Source: Spirogloea muscicola (taxonomy: Eukaryota; Streptophyta; Zygnematophyceae; Spirogloeales; Spirogloeaceae). Taken from it: DNA of 63,813 bases. The position numbers were made by a program, and so were the translations under genes. This document shows, in pieces, positions 22,881 to 33,473 of this stretch. The notes below the pieces were generated by a model. That model ran no database searches. It was given only the letters and a program-made list of their open reading frames with translations, and had not been told where the DNA came from. The first letter of the stretch is position 1, and each line of letters begins with the position of its first letter. Location of the stretch: assembly GCA_009602725.1 (NCBI GenBank), contig WELB01000014.1:47467-111279 (forward strand), in the 5' to 3' direction.

Positions 22881-24911
22881 GGAGCCAGCTCGAAGCCGCC
22901 ACGTGCTACCCCGCCGCGCTCCCCGCAGCCGCCGCCTCCGCCGCCGCCGCCGCCGCCGCCGCCGGCCCCGCCCTAAACCTAGGCCATCCTCAGGCACGCA
23001 GCGCCCGCCGCCGCATGCTCGGCGGCAGAGGTCGCCTGGCAGCTCCCGGTACCGCACGGCGCCACCGCCGGCTCCGCCGCGCGACGCGGCACGGATACGG
23101 CCGCGGAAGCCGCCGTGAGTGCCGCCGCGCGGCGCGCACTGCCCTCGTCGTCGAGCTCGGGCCGCACAACCCTAATTCACGACGGCGGGGAGGGAGCCTC
23201 GAGGCGGGCAAGGGGCCGGGGGAGGCCGTGGTGCGATTCGCATGCGCTCCCGTCAGAACGAAGCCATTACCGGCACCGCACCTTGATCACATTCGTGCGC
23301 GAATTCTCCCCGGGTCGGGCCAACCGCGGCCCGTGGCGCCGTAGTGCCCATGGCGAGCCGACGCCGTCGGAACAAAGGAACTTTGTGAAGGCTGCTGTTA
23401 CTGCTGTTGCCACCAGCCCTGTTGTTGTATTCGTCGTCTTTGCTGTTGGTGGTGGTGGTATTTATACTCGTTGTTGTCGTCGTCGTCGTCGTTGTCGATG
23501 TTGCTGTTGTCGTTGTCCTCCTCCTCGTCATCGTAATGGCTCGTTGCGCTTGTCATCAGCATCTTTGACCATGTTCTGCCTTGTGGTGCCTTGTGGTGGT
23601 GTGTGATCCGTTTTGTGGTTGTCAAAAAGTCGGTCATTCTCTGTTGTGATTGATATCGTGTTGTTCCTGTTGCCAGGCCCTTAATTACTTGCTGGCCGCT
23701 ATGCATCGCGCCTAAGCTCCTCATTGCAAGCCCTTTCGAAGACCAGGGCTAATTGCAGCAGAAGTGGCTCATTATGAAGAGCAGGTGCTAAATGACACCT
23801 AACTCCTAGACTCGCAGGTAATGCTGCCTATGAACACAAAGTCATCTTGCTCGCACTTGCCATACACACCTGTCATGCACACGCACAAAGCGCGCCCAGC
23901 TTTTGAGAGAGACTGAGCTGCACCTCTTGCAGACTGCCTACTCCAGCCAATGACGCCGATGTGGTTATGCTTTTCCCATCATTCAAGGTCACTTGAGCAA
24001 TGATCTACTCAATTGATGCAGATTAAGGCTCGACATGTTGGAGCGCTTGGCTGCCTGACAACCTGAGCAACTCAGCTATAATGACAAAGCAGGCCTAGCA
24101 TAACGCTCCTTGTCTTAATAATCACTAGAGCCAAGGGAGGATAATGATCATCTTGACATGCCTTCAAACGTGTCCTTGAACGTTTTTATCTGCCTGCAAG
24201 CAGGCCTCCAATCCACAATATGATCACCCGGTCTCGAGTGTGTCGCAGAGACGATTTGACCACTGGACACTGGCGACTGTATAAACGTACTTTTTGCTGT
24301 GAAAAGCTGGCCAGGGAAGTGGTGGTTGACATGCATGTTGCATTGACTTCTTATCAACCACAATCGCGTCATGTAGCACAAGAAGACAGTTCCTGGTATT
24401 GTTATTACTCTGACTTACAGCTCGTGACTACCCTTACATAATAACTGTCTTCTTAAGATGATAGATGCCGTGTATGGCTGTGCTGGATTTGAATGAATCT
24501 AAACATGAACACAGCACGCAATAAGATCCCAAGAGTACGGCACAACATGACGCTATGCGTCCTCACATGTCCTCACATCATCCTAGGGAGGTTCTTGCAG
24601 TGCAGAAGGATCATGTATCTCCCCTCCGGAAATCTACAAGTCTGGAAACTTTCAGATTTCTGTTTGACCCGCCATAATGTCATGTTTTCCTGCCGTTCTG
24701 AGACTCGTCATAGGCCTTCATAGCTGAATGTAGCCAATGAAAGCTGCAACTTAACTTTGAGCAGGCACACAGCAACAACTGCTCTGCTGCCACAGTGATA
24801 GCTAATCAAAGGCCAGGTTGGCTGGTTCGAATTGGAGGTTACAATTGCCGAATACGGCTGGAAAGCAGAGAATACAACACTAGGAAACTCTACATATTCA
24901 CCCCACTTACG
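22881..24911. other. Region between EAF1 (5' side) and HDR (3' side)
   Basis: Both flanking genes are on the minus strand, so the left part (about 22881-23400) is the EAF1 promoter and 5' UTR and the right part is the HDR 3' flank. A GCC run at 22925-22965 and two telo-box-like motifs (CCCTAAACCTA near 22972 and AACCCTAA near 23168) lie near the EAF1 start. In plants such AAACCCTAA boxes are common in promoters of growth-related genes (established). A GTC/GTT microsatellite is listed separately. I see no extra gene. Confidence 0.5.
23440..23535. repeat. GTN-type trinucleotide microsatellite
   Basis: The stretch consists almost entirely of GTT, GTC, GTG, GAT and GCT triplets (for example TCGTCGTCGTCGTTGTCG). 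The open frames across it on either strand (poly-Asp/Asn or poly-Val) are repeat products. Confidence 0.85.
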
Positions 24912-27900
24912 CTAAGCGGCAGCCACGAGTAACATGTCTGCCTTCAACTTAAAAATACAATTAAGAGCATCCTCCACCACCTGCAATTTGGCTCGACAAT
25001 TAGGCTTCCTGTGGTGTTTGCAATCACCTATCACTTCCTCAAAAGCTGTGTAGCTCTGTAGGTAATATAACAGTGCATTGCCAATGTGCACAATATAAGC
25101 AAGCTTGAGCACTAAGCAACGTAAGTGTATGTCATTGCATTGCAGCATGCAGACAACCCTGAACAAGCGAAGTGCCATAGAGGACATGCAGTACTGAGAA
25201 GGTCTGTTCCCAATTGGGCTGGAAAGCTGTAAGTGAGTCATATTAGATTCAAGGATAATACCTTATCAGGTGTGGAGGCACCAGATGTAACACCAATTGT
25301 GATTGGCCCTTGAGGCAGCCAATTTGTTTTCTCCACTAACTCGCCATGCTGCATGACAAGGAATGCTTTCAGGGTTGGCAAGCTACGTGAGCAAGAACTG
25401 CTCTTTGGAGACGCTATAACAGTATCTCAACGTGAAACTAACAGCAGCTTGCATGACCGTTGTTCACTGCGCTAATCACTCGCTGCACAGAAAGTGCATG
25501 CATAGGAACAGGTTTTGTAAGAAGATAGTCTGCACAGGCATCAGAGGGCCCACCAAAAGCTTGTGGAGTATGACATTGCCAGGACCGATGCGCGCTTCGC
25601 TATCAATCCAGTAAGACGGAACGCCCGTCTCTTCAGCAATCTCCTGCAGGTGAGATGTGTTACTTGAATTGAAGCCACCAACAACTAGCATGAGGTCCAC
25701 CTTGTCCTTAACGAGCTTGTACATAGCATCTTGCCGCTCCTGCAAAATGCACCAAAATAACCATCAATGAAAGCATTCGGCTGAAGCAATGAATGTTGGC
25801 TTCAAGACCACCAATGGCCAACAAAAGTCGAGCGGCCTATGCAGATGTCTACATGGTCCCTGCCTCTGGGCCCATAATGTCCATGAAGCTCAAGGCCATG
25901 TTCATTCTGCAATCCAGCATTCTTGCAACAGTTGCACAATCTGCAAAATGTATCAGCATGATACCTGCGTGGCATCGCAGATTGTATTAAACGACATGAA
26001 ATGGTCGTTCACGGAGGTAGGTCCATGTTTATTCATCATTGTCCTTTCCAGAAGCTTCCCTGCAGCAACCGCAGGTACCAGGTGGTCATCTGACAGCTGC
26101 TTGACTACAGCATAGCTGCACTCGTCATCGGCAGATTGCAACCTGCATACATCTTCACGTGCACCCCAGCAATAGATTTGGCTTCATTGAGCTTTCGGGG
26201 TCCCTCAGGAAAGCTGACCATGACAGAAGGATTTGACAGTAGGAAGGGACCAAAGAGGAAGTGTACCTATCTCCTCTGTCTCGCCCTTCAGCATAGTAGT
26301 TTGATTGGCTATACCTACCCTCAGTAAATCTTGATCTGGGTCAAAGTTGTTGCTAATCGCATATTTAAACTTCTGATACAAACGGTAGCCAAACGACTGC
26401 ATTCATCAGTCAACCATCTAGAGGTCAAGCACGTGGAACCCTCACTATGACCCATGCCGGCTAGGTTGTGAGCTGCAGACTGGACCTCATTTGCATTGCC
26501 GTTCATCGACAGCCACAGGAGGACATCTTACGTACCTCCAAAAAATCTGCCTTGGTGCCACTGCTCCCGTCAAGGTGGCCCTCAAGGATGTAATCACATA
26601 CATAATTCGCCTGAACATAAGGGTACGTGCATGGGTGTTTGAGGACCTGCAGCAGTGAACCTGCTGACACTAGCCAGCCATGCAAATGTCCAGCCAAATC
26701 CCCACATTGCATCTGGTGCTGCAGGCCAGCCTTGAAACTGGTCGTGGCGAAGTGCTCAAAATTCACGCTGGTCGATGGGAACGCTGACCTCCTTCATATT
26801 CTTCACAACGATGTAACTCCCAGCAAAGGACGCAGTGGCCACAGTCTCTTCATGCGTGTACTTGCCATGAATAACAGATGTGTAAAGCTTCTTCTTGTGT
26901 TTGTGAACTGCATCCCAAACCTGCTTGTGGATTGATCACAAGGATGACAAACAATACTGTGTGAGAAGATTGCACAGAGCATAAGTGCGGAGAGCTTAGA
27001 GAATGGACATCGCTGATGACTGTATAGAAATTGCTGAAGCTGATGTTCCTGACGGTCAGGTTCTCAGGCACAATGATATTCGATGGTGGTCCCAACAGTT
27101 CTCTTCTTTGACTTCGTCAACGCAGACCCCAGATGCCTGCAGCTTGACCACCTAAGGTGAAGCCCACCACTTTGAGGTTGATCAGCTTCTTAGAAGTAGC
27201 TTGCCTTGGAAACCCAAGGGCACGTGGTGTCCACAATCTGGACCTTCTTGTCATCAAGAAGCTGCATCTCCTGCACTGCCGCCCCAAAAGCAGGCAGCAC
27301 AACCACGTCGTTTGGCTGGACAACTTCGAAGTCCTTCTTGTCTTCTACCACAGGAATGAAGCCCACCTCCATGTCTCTCAGCCTCTGCACAGCGCCCGTT
27401 GGGTAAAATGGGCAGCTGCCCTGATGGAGGTAATGTAAAACTACATGCTGCATGGCGACATCGTGAGAAACTTGATTTTGGAAATGAGATATCATACATT
27501 GTTGACTGTTGGGTTGTGGATAATCTCATTCGTTATCCAGATCTTCTGCTCCGGGAACTGTTTCCGAGCTTCATAAGCCATCTGCACAGCACGCTCCACT
27601 CCCCAGCAGAATCCGTACGACTCTGCCAGCTTCACGGTCACGTCTCCCCACGTGAAAGTGAAGTTGTTCTCCCTGAGAAGCTTGATGATGTCGCCTGCCA
27701 GAAACCTCGGCAATGGTGAGTCTTCCAGTAGCTGGCAGAGATAAGATCAGCTTGAAGACAGGACGGCAACAGCTGCCCAGCTAATCACAGTGATACATAC
27801 CAACTACTGCTCATAGCAGCTGATGCGTCTGGCAGTACAGTGCGTCGCGACGATCCCCTTACTCGTGTACTCGCTGCTCATCTTCTCGAGCATCTCCTTC

Positions 27901-28204
27901 TTGTGACCAAACCCCTTTCGGTTGTACGAGGCGCTCTGATTCAAGGATCTCCGGAAAGCCCGGCCGTCAAAGACCATCTCGCCGGAGCCGGCGCCGGCGT
28001 CGGCGGCTGCTCCCGCTACAGCCTCTTCCGCGCCATGCGATGGCGACGCCGCAACCTCCTCGCCGGCGCCGCATCGCGCTCCAGCAGGAGCGCATCGTGC
28101 GCGCCGGCCCCGGGAGCGTCCCTGAAGCCGGCAAGGAGCCGAGCCCGAGGACGACGCCGCAGCGTCCTTGCCGGACGCCACGCGCCGCCGCGCGGAGGCT
28201 TCGN

Positions 28205-28235
<31 letters not shown>

Positions 28236-28265
28236 AGCGGCGGGCGACGCCATGGCTGCCTGCAT
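24912..28265 (-). CDS. HDR (ispH): 4-hydroxy-3-methylbut-2-enyl diphosphate reductase, plastid
   Basis: Ten exons with consistent phases join on the minus strand: 27863-28265, 27498-27694, 27205-27384, 26789-26920, 26536-26610, 26267-26372, 25965-26059, 25554-25739, 25262-25348 and 24912-24980. They give about 509 aa from the ATG at 28265 (a second ATG at 28253 is also possible). The enzyme makes IPP and DMAPP from HMBPP in the last step of the MEP pathway using a [4Fe-4S] cluster (established). The three cluster cysteines are visible in [10 protein letters not shown] (about residue 164), DTTCPWV (about 255) and NTICDATQ (about 392). HEETVATA and [13 protein letters not shown] are also conserved. 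The first 90 or so residues are Ala, Arg and Ser rich, as expected of a chloroplast transit peptide, and contain one n (28204) in a GGC run. Intron 3 appears to be GC-AG. The C-terminus ends [13 protein letters not shown]. Confidence 0.97.
26921..27204 (-). other. Probable GC-AG intron of HDR
   Basis: Exon 3 ends CCTTGGGTTTCCAAG, followed by GCAAGC. Exon 4 begins after AAGCAG with GTTTGGGATGCAG. Splicing at AAG/GCAAGC preserves [15 protein letters not shown], as expected for the family. GC donors favour exactly this AG/GCAAG context (established). A GT donor (TGG/GTTTCC) would delete VSK. Confidence 0.8.
28198..28242. repeat. GGC run with an ambiguous base in the HDR transit peptide
   Basis: About 13 GGC/GCC units encode an Ala run in the predicted transit peptide. 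Position 28204 is n, so the length and frame of this tract are less certain than the rest of the exon. Confidence 0.8.
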
Positions 28266-28640
28266 GGGCGATGACCCTCGGCTTGTGGAGGACAAGAGCA
28301 GCCTGGGGGGCCAGTAGCGTTGGGGAGCTCGCAATCCTGACAGGTCAGCAAAAAATCAGTCCGACGTGTATTTCTCTAGGTGGTCCGATCTAATTCCTAC
28401 GTGGCGAAGATCTTGATATCCAGGCCTACGTGCCGCAGGGGCCGTCTGCCCCAGGCAACTTTCCTGCGGCGCGCTCCAAATCCGTGCGGCAATTGAGCGC
28501 TGCTTCTAGTGGGCGCCGGCCGACAGACGGAGCCGTGAACGGGGGGGGTGGCTTCAGGCGCCCTCCCGATCAGAGCTGCGTTAGCGGGCCGGCATCGATT
28601 GAGGCCGTCGAGAGAAATAGCTCTTAATAAGATTATCGCA
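28266..28640. promoter_or_regulatory. 5' flank of HDR
   Basis: This stretch precedes the HDR start. It is GC-rich, with a G7 run at 28541-28547. I see no TATA box or other motif that I can assign with confidence. Repeat material begins at about 28645. Confidence 0.35.
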
Positions 28641-28644
28641 AGGC

Positions 28645-29235
28645 AATGGCTGTGAGAGGCCAGCCCGGAGGGAATGTACATTGCCTTGAGTTGGTAAGCT
28701 ATTTCTTTAAGTAAAGTGTCAGAAACCCGGAAACTAAGTGGGCGAGGCCCAAAAGACGAAGTGGTACTCCCAATGAAATGCGTGTATATTAAGAGATGGG
28801 GAGGCCATGTGTGGCCAAGTACAAAGGCAAGCACATTGGACAAATGTACGTCACCTGCTGCTAAGCTGACCCGCTCAGTAACCACGAGTCAGCACATAGA
28901 GGTCGCTAGCTGACGCTCGAATACCGGACGGCAATTGACTAGCTCTTGTGCCAGCAGCTAAGGCTCGACCAGCTTTCTGATGCAGAGCATACGCCTGAGC
29001 TCGTTGCAGACAGGTTGACAATGGGGGCAATGGGGGCAAGGGCTGCGAAAAGAGAAAGAGCGGACAGATTGACTGGTGGCGCCGAAGTGGCCCTCCCACT
29101 GGGGCCAAAGAGGGCAGAGCTCGCCCACAGAGAAGAGGGGCTAGCAATGCCAGCTCGAAAAGAATCGACAACTATTAAAGCCAAAGAAAGAAGAATGAGT
29201 GTATTTTAAGAGATGGAGGGCCATGTCCAAAGGCA
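28645..29235 (-). mobile_element. Family A retrotransposon tails and a hairpin-element relative
   Basis: The complement contains the family A C-terminus (CLQRAQAYALHQKAGRALAA, then LYVLTRGY-stop at about 28875) followed by the 3' UTR to about 28775. A hairpin relative (GCTGTGAGAGGCCAGCCCG) lies at 28648-28668. Upstream in the element direction is a diverged hairpin element at 29105-29170 (GAGCTGGCATTGCTAGCCCC on the complement). A second 3' UTR begins at about 29200-29290. Confidence 0.7.
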
Positions 29236-29239
29236 AGCA

Positions 29240-30330
29240 CATTGACAAAAGTATGTCACCTGCTGCTAGGCTGACCCGTTCAGTAACCACGAGTCAGCAC
29301 ATAGAGGTCGCTAACTAATGTCCGAATACGGGACGGCAGTCGACAAGCTCTTGAGCTACCAGCTCAGGCTCGACCAGCTTTCTGATGCAACGCATGAGCC
29401 TGAGCTCGCTGCAGACAAGCTGACACTCGACGTCGCAAGAATGACAAGTAGACTGCCGGCATGCCCATCTGAGCTGGAAGCATGTCTTCACGTCGAGCAT
29501 ATCCCAAGCTTGCAATATTCTCCAGCAAGGTGTGGAAGCGAGGGGGAAGGAGGCAATCCGCCGAGACCCAGAGTCGGCAGCCAGAGCACGTCCTGCTCTC
29601 GTATGGACGGCGTGGGCAAGGGAGCGTGGGAACAACAGCAACAAGTAGGCTGCCGGCATGTTTATCTGCGTTAGAAGCATATCCTCCCTTCGAGCGCATC
29701 CCAAGCTTGCGATATTCTGCAGTAAGGTGTGGAAGCGAGGGCCCATGCTGCCAAAAGTGTCGATTGCCGCCGGTAGGAGGTGATCGCTGCGGGGCTAGTC
29801 AGAGTAGTGTCGGAGCTTTCTCTGCTCAGCACCTCCCACTGCGTGGCCAGCAGTGTGCGTCGAAGCGGAAGTCTTGTATGCCCCCGTGACCACCACGTCG
29901 ATCAAGGCTCTAGGGCCACCGTCAGGTTGTACACCCACAGTGTCCAGGGTGCGACAGTGATGACGTCCCTGGGAGTCCGTGGTGATGGGCATTAAATTGC
30001 TTACTTCCACAATGGCGCGGTAGCCGGCGTCGTGCATTGGGCCTGCCAGGGCGTCCCGTAGGAGATTATGGACGCCCACCACCTCAGGGCCTGTGGGACA
30101 CCGTAGCATGTGGGTGGCAAGGTCTCCGCCCACCGCACGGAAGCCGCACTCACACTGAGTTACTCCAATCAGGCAGGTCAGGGGCAGGCCTAGGCACAGC
30201 TGGAGAAGCGTCCGGAATGCTTCGGGGCTGATTCTGAAAGCGTTGTGGGTTGCGCGTGTTGTGAGCCAATCCGTTGCCCCAGGTGTTGCGAGCGATGTGA
30301 GGCGTGCCAGACTCCTTGGATTGGTCATGA
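29240..30330 (-). mobile_element. Non-LTR retrotransposon 3' part, family A with an internal family B segment
   Basis: A minus-strand frame from 30328 starts MTNPRSLARLTSLATPGATD. It has the zinc knuckle (QCECGFRAVGGDLATHMLRC) and continues MPITTDSQGRHHCRTLDTVG and AGHAVGGAEQRKLRHYSD without interruption to about 29795. Further on, a family B stretch (PRSLAHAVHTRAGRALAADS) is joined to family A sequence (LASTPCWRILQAWDMLDVK in a shifted frame). The tail runs to about 29240, although its LTRGY end is degenerate. This copy supplies the uninterrupted reference sites for the insertions at 3.9 and 10.1 kb. Confidence 0.75.
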
Positions 30331-30590
30331 TGATCTGATATTTGGCATCCTCCTCAATGTCTTGCGGCGATCATCCTCAACTGCAGCCACGAGTCTGGCC
30401 TGTGCCCCTTTGTCTGATGCTTGAGCAAGCGCCGAGAAGGGAGTGAAGAGGGGTTGCAGGGAAAGAAAGAGGTGACAACAAAGGACTACACTACAAAACA
30501 TAATAACGCACTAGGGAAGCTCAGTACCCGCGCGTGAGCAACATCAGGTCAGAGTAGCTCGTTACAGGGAAGGCTGTGAATGAGTGTGTA
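30331..30590. other. Short stretch between retrotransposon copies
   Basis: At 30515-30570 the complement contains CGCGGGTACTGAGC and a short piece of a family B tail. Otherwise I see no feature. Confidence 0.4.
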
Positions 30591-30599
30591 TTATGAAAT

Positions 30600-31400
30600 G
30601 GAGGGCCATGTGTGGCCAAGTACAAGGGTAAGCACACTGACATATGTACGTCACTTGTTGCTAAGCTGACCGGCTTGGTAAGCACGAGTCAGCACATAGA
30701 GGTCGCTCACTGATGCCCGAATACCGGACGGCAATCGACAAGCTCTTGAGCTACCAGCTGAGGCGCGACCAGCTTTCTGATGCAACGCATGAGCCTGAGC
30801 TCGCTGCAGACAAGCTGACACTCGACGTTGCAAGAATGACAAGTTGACTGCCGGCATGCCCATCTGAGCTGGAAGCATGTCCTCACGTCGAGCATATCCC
30901 AAGCTTGCAATATTCTCCAGCAAGGTGTGGAAGCGAGGGGAAAGTGCTCGCCCAATGAGAATAGGGGCTGGAAAAGCCAGCCCAAAAAAGAATGTACAGA
31001 GTACAGAAAGGAGGCAATCCACCGAGACCCAGAGGCGGCAGCCAGAGCTCCTCCTGCTGTCGTGTGGACGGCGTGGGCAAGGGAGCGTGGGAACGACACC
31101 GCCAGGCGCATGCGAAAGAGGGCGAGCGAACCGGCGGCGTTGAAGCCGGGCAGCGCCCCTGACGGAACCGACCGCCTGTAAATGGCCAGACGGGCAAGCC
31201 GTTGAAGGAGATCCAGCCAGCGGCTTCCGAAAAAGTGCTCGCCCATTGAGGATAGGGGCTGGGAAAGCCAGACCAAAAAAGAACACAGTACGAGACGGGG
31301 GCCAGGGCAAACTCCGTGTATAAGAAACAGATGTAGGCCAAAGTACAAAGGCAAGCACATCTAAAGATCTACGTACAGCAGATTGACCCGCTCAACAACC
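30600..31400 (-). mobile_element. Chimeric family B/A retrotransposon tail with two hairpin elements
   Basis: On the minus strand a piece of tail and 3' UTR (31330-31400) is followed by a hairpin element (31226-31290). Next comes family B (SRWLDLLQRLARLAIYRR, then LAHAVHTTAGGALAAASG), a second hairpin element at about 30944-31012, and family A (LASTPCWRILQAWDMLDVR). The copy ends in a mutated LTRAY without the usual stop. The B-to-A junction is the same as in the 29.5-kb copy, but here the hairpin element sits exactly at it. Confidence 0.75.
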
Positions 31401-32011
31401 ACGGGTCAAAATATAAAGGCCACTAATCGATGCATGAATACTAGAAGGGCCAGGGGAAGCGCTAAGCAAAATAGCACACAAAGAAACAAAGCAGCTACAA
31501 ATTACTCAGTAACCCCTGCTAAGAAAGCGGCAGATCAGAGATGCTAGGCTCCTGGAAGTGGGGTCCCCTAGCTAGAGCCAGAGGCTTATTTCCTCTTTCC
31601 ACGGGCCAAAAGCCCCGTGGACGTCGATCGCCAGGGCCGCGAACTCGTCACCAACCGGGTGGTCGGCATATTTTAGCTCGTTACCGCGGGCCGCCAGGCC
31701 GACCGCATGCCCTACAAACGACGCCGACCTGTTGGGATTGGCGGAGTCGAAGCAGTCAGCTGTCACCACGTCGGCGATGATGCGGGAACCGCCGCCGGGA
31801 GCACAAGGCTGTGAGAAGAAAGTGCTCGCCCATTGAGAATAGGGGCTCGAAAGAAAGAAGAATGAGCTCGCCCATAGAAGAGAGGAGCTGGCAGAAGCCA
31901 GCCCAAAAGAAGAATGAACAGAGTACGAGAAGGGGGCCAGGAGAAGCCAGGTATTCGGGCATCAGTCGCTCACTGATGCCCGAATACCGGGCGGCAATCG
32001 ACAAGCCTCAA
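31401..32011. mobile_element. Fragments of retrotransposon and hairpin repeats
   Basis: The stretch contains the AAGCGCTAAG...CACACAAAGAAACAAAGCAGC module (31455-31500) that recurs at 35.9-37.0 and 41.7-42.1 kb. It also has a family B piece (31630-31770, complement reading KYADHPVGDEFAALAIDVHG) and two hairpin-element pieces (about 31815-31850 and 31870-31925). A short CACTGATGCCCGAATACCGG piece near 31970 comes from a family A tail. Confidence 0.65.
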
Positions 32012-32390
32012 GAAGAATGTCAAAACACATGCCTAGCCCAGGATTCGTGTTGCACGAAGTCATTTCTTGTGCAACAGAGTAAAGAATTCCTACATATCTA
32101 ATATGCCGTTTGGATAACGTCTCTTATAGGTATTCATCCTTCACATACTTGCTAGTACCAGCCACGTGATCCTGGCTCCGCTAGAGGGGCTTGCCTACAG
32201 CCGACAAGTGCAATACTGCTCCGCCTCTTCAACTCCACCCGCGTTTCCGAACCATACACCCTGCTTATTTCCTCATCGCATGTGGTGCTCTATGCAACAT
32301 TTCTTGTGGGTCTAGCTTCAATGCGAGGATAGTGAGTTTGTTAGTTGTTGATTGCTAAGCTTCAGAAACTCTAAGTAGTCAGCAGTGATG
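32012..32390 (+). repeat. Diverged copy of the sequence at 40165-40460
   Basis: The shared sequence begins at CTCAAGAAGAA and includes ACACATGCCTAGCCCAGGAT (the other copy has ACACACGCCTAGCTCAGGAT), TTGTGCAACAGAG, a CATACATAT-like segment, TAGGTATTCATCCTTCACAT, ACCAGCCACGTG and ATTTCTTGTGGGT. The copies differ by many substitutions and by a gap of about 70 bp in the 40-kb copy. The 40-kb copy lies just 3' of the CUE-Smr gene. Confidence 0.75.
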
Positions 32391-32395
32391 TCCAC

Positions 32396-33098
32396 TTACT
32401 AAGCTCTTCATATTGAGCTGTATGCGCACTTTCTTTACACAGTATGCATTGTCATTCTTGTGGTCGGTCAGCAGATTTGAATGCAGTTCACAAACATAAG
32501 ACGAAGCTGTACACAGCTGTCATTCATGGCAAATCTCACACGAGGAGACGGTTGCTGCTGCATTATTTGCTGGAACATACATCGTGGTGAAGAACATGAA
32601 GGAGGTCCGTGTTCCATTGACCTGCGTGAAGTACTAGCATTTTGCCACGTTCAACTTGCAGGGCCACAGCACGAGATGCAGTGTTGGGACCTGGCTAATC
32701 ATCTGCATGACCGGCTAATACTAGCAGTTTCACTGCTGCAGGTCCTGAGAGAGGACCTGCAGCAGTGAAACTGCTAGTATTAGCCAGGTCCCAGCAGATG
32801 ATTAGCCAGGTCCCAACACTTCACGCAGGCCAGCCAGCCTTTTAAATTGAACGTGGCAAAGTGCTGGTACTTCACATAGGTCAATGGAATACGACCTTAT
32901 GTTCTTCACCACAATGTATTTCCCAGCAAATAACGCAGCAGCTCTACAGTCTCCTCGTGTGAGTGCTTGCTATGAATGACAGATGTGTACAGCTTCGTCT
33001 TAGGTTTGTGAACTGCATCCAAATCTGCTGACCGACCACAAGAATGACAATGCATAGTGTGTAAAGAAAGTGCGCATACAGCTCAATATGAAGAGCGG
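32396..33098. pseudogene. Inverted pair of HDR exon-4 fragments (palindrome)
   Basis: The plus strand at about 32480-32610 is a decayed copy of HDR exon 4 (TTCACAAACATAAGACGAAG, then CATTCATGGC, then GTGGTGAAGAACATGAAGGA). It is followed by HDR intron 4 sequence ending CACTGCTGCAGGTCCT. After GAGAG (32747-32751) the same sequence runs back on the other strand: AGGACCTGCAGCAGTG, intron 4, then exon 4 in reverse at about 32880-33010 and intron 3 sequence to about 33098. The innermost 34 bp of the arms match perfectly. Introns are retained, so this arose by DNA duplication and not from mRNA. Both exon copies have frame-disrupting changes. Confidence 0.85.
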
Positions 33099-33334
33099 GT
33101 TGGCGACGATATCCTCCCCGGAGGACTACGCTGCCGCAGGTGAATAGCGAGGAGCGCGGCGCCGACGATGCCGATCTCGAGTGGTGCAACCTCGAACGGT
33201 GCGACGCAGCTGGCGGCGGAAGCCGGCATCGGAGGGGGCGGAGCGTCGATCAGGCGCGAGGCCGCGGGGATGGATGTGCAACTGCCGCAGATGGGGGCCG
33301 GGGGGCTGGACGCCGATCAGCTGAGCTGGGAGGA

Positions 33335-33473
33335 AAATGCGTGTATATTAAGAGATGGGGAGGCCATGTGTGGCCAAGTACAAAGGCAAGCACATTGGAC
33401 AAATGTACGTCACCTGCTGCTAAGCTGACCCGCTCAGTAACCACGAGTCAGCACATAGAGGTCGCTAGCTGAC
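33335..33473 (-). mobile_element. Solo family A tail, about 138 bp
   Basis: The sequence from AATGCGTGTATATTAAGAG to GGTCGCTAGCTGACG is identical, as far as I can see, to 28775-28913. It holds the last 12 or so codons (ending LTRGY-stop) and the complete 3' UTR. The flanks differ on both sides. Confidence 0.85.

Noticed and set aside
23115-23724. Plus and minus frames with Cys-rich or poly-Asp/Asn stretches
   Set aside because: They are products of the GTC/GTT microsatellite and the GC-rich EAF1 5' flank.
24815-24845. GGTTCGAATTGG, like a tRNA T-loop
   Set aside because: The flanking bases do not form a T stem or acceptor stem, and no D or anticodon arm lies upstream.
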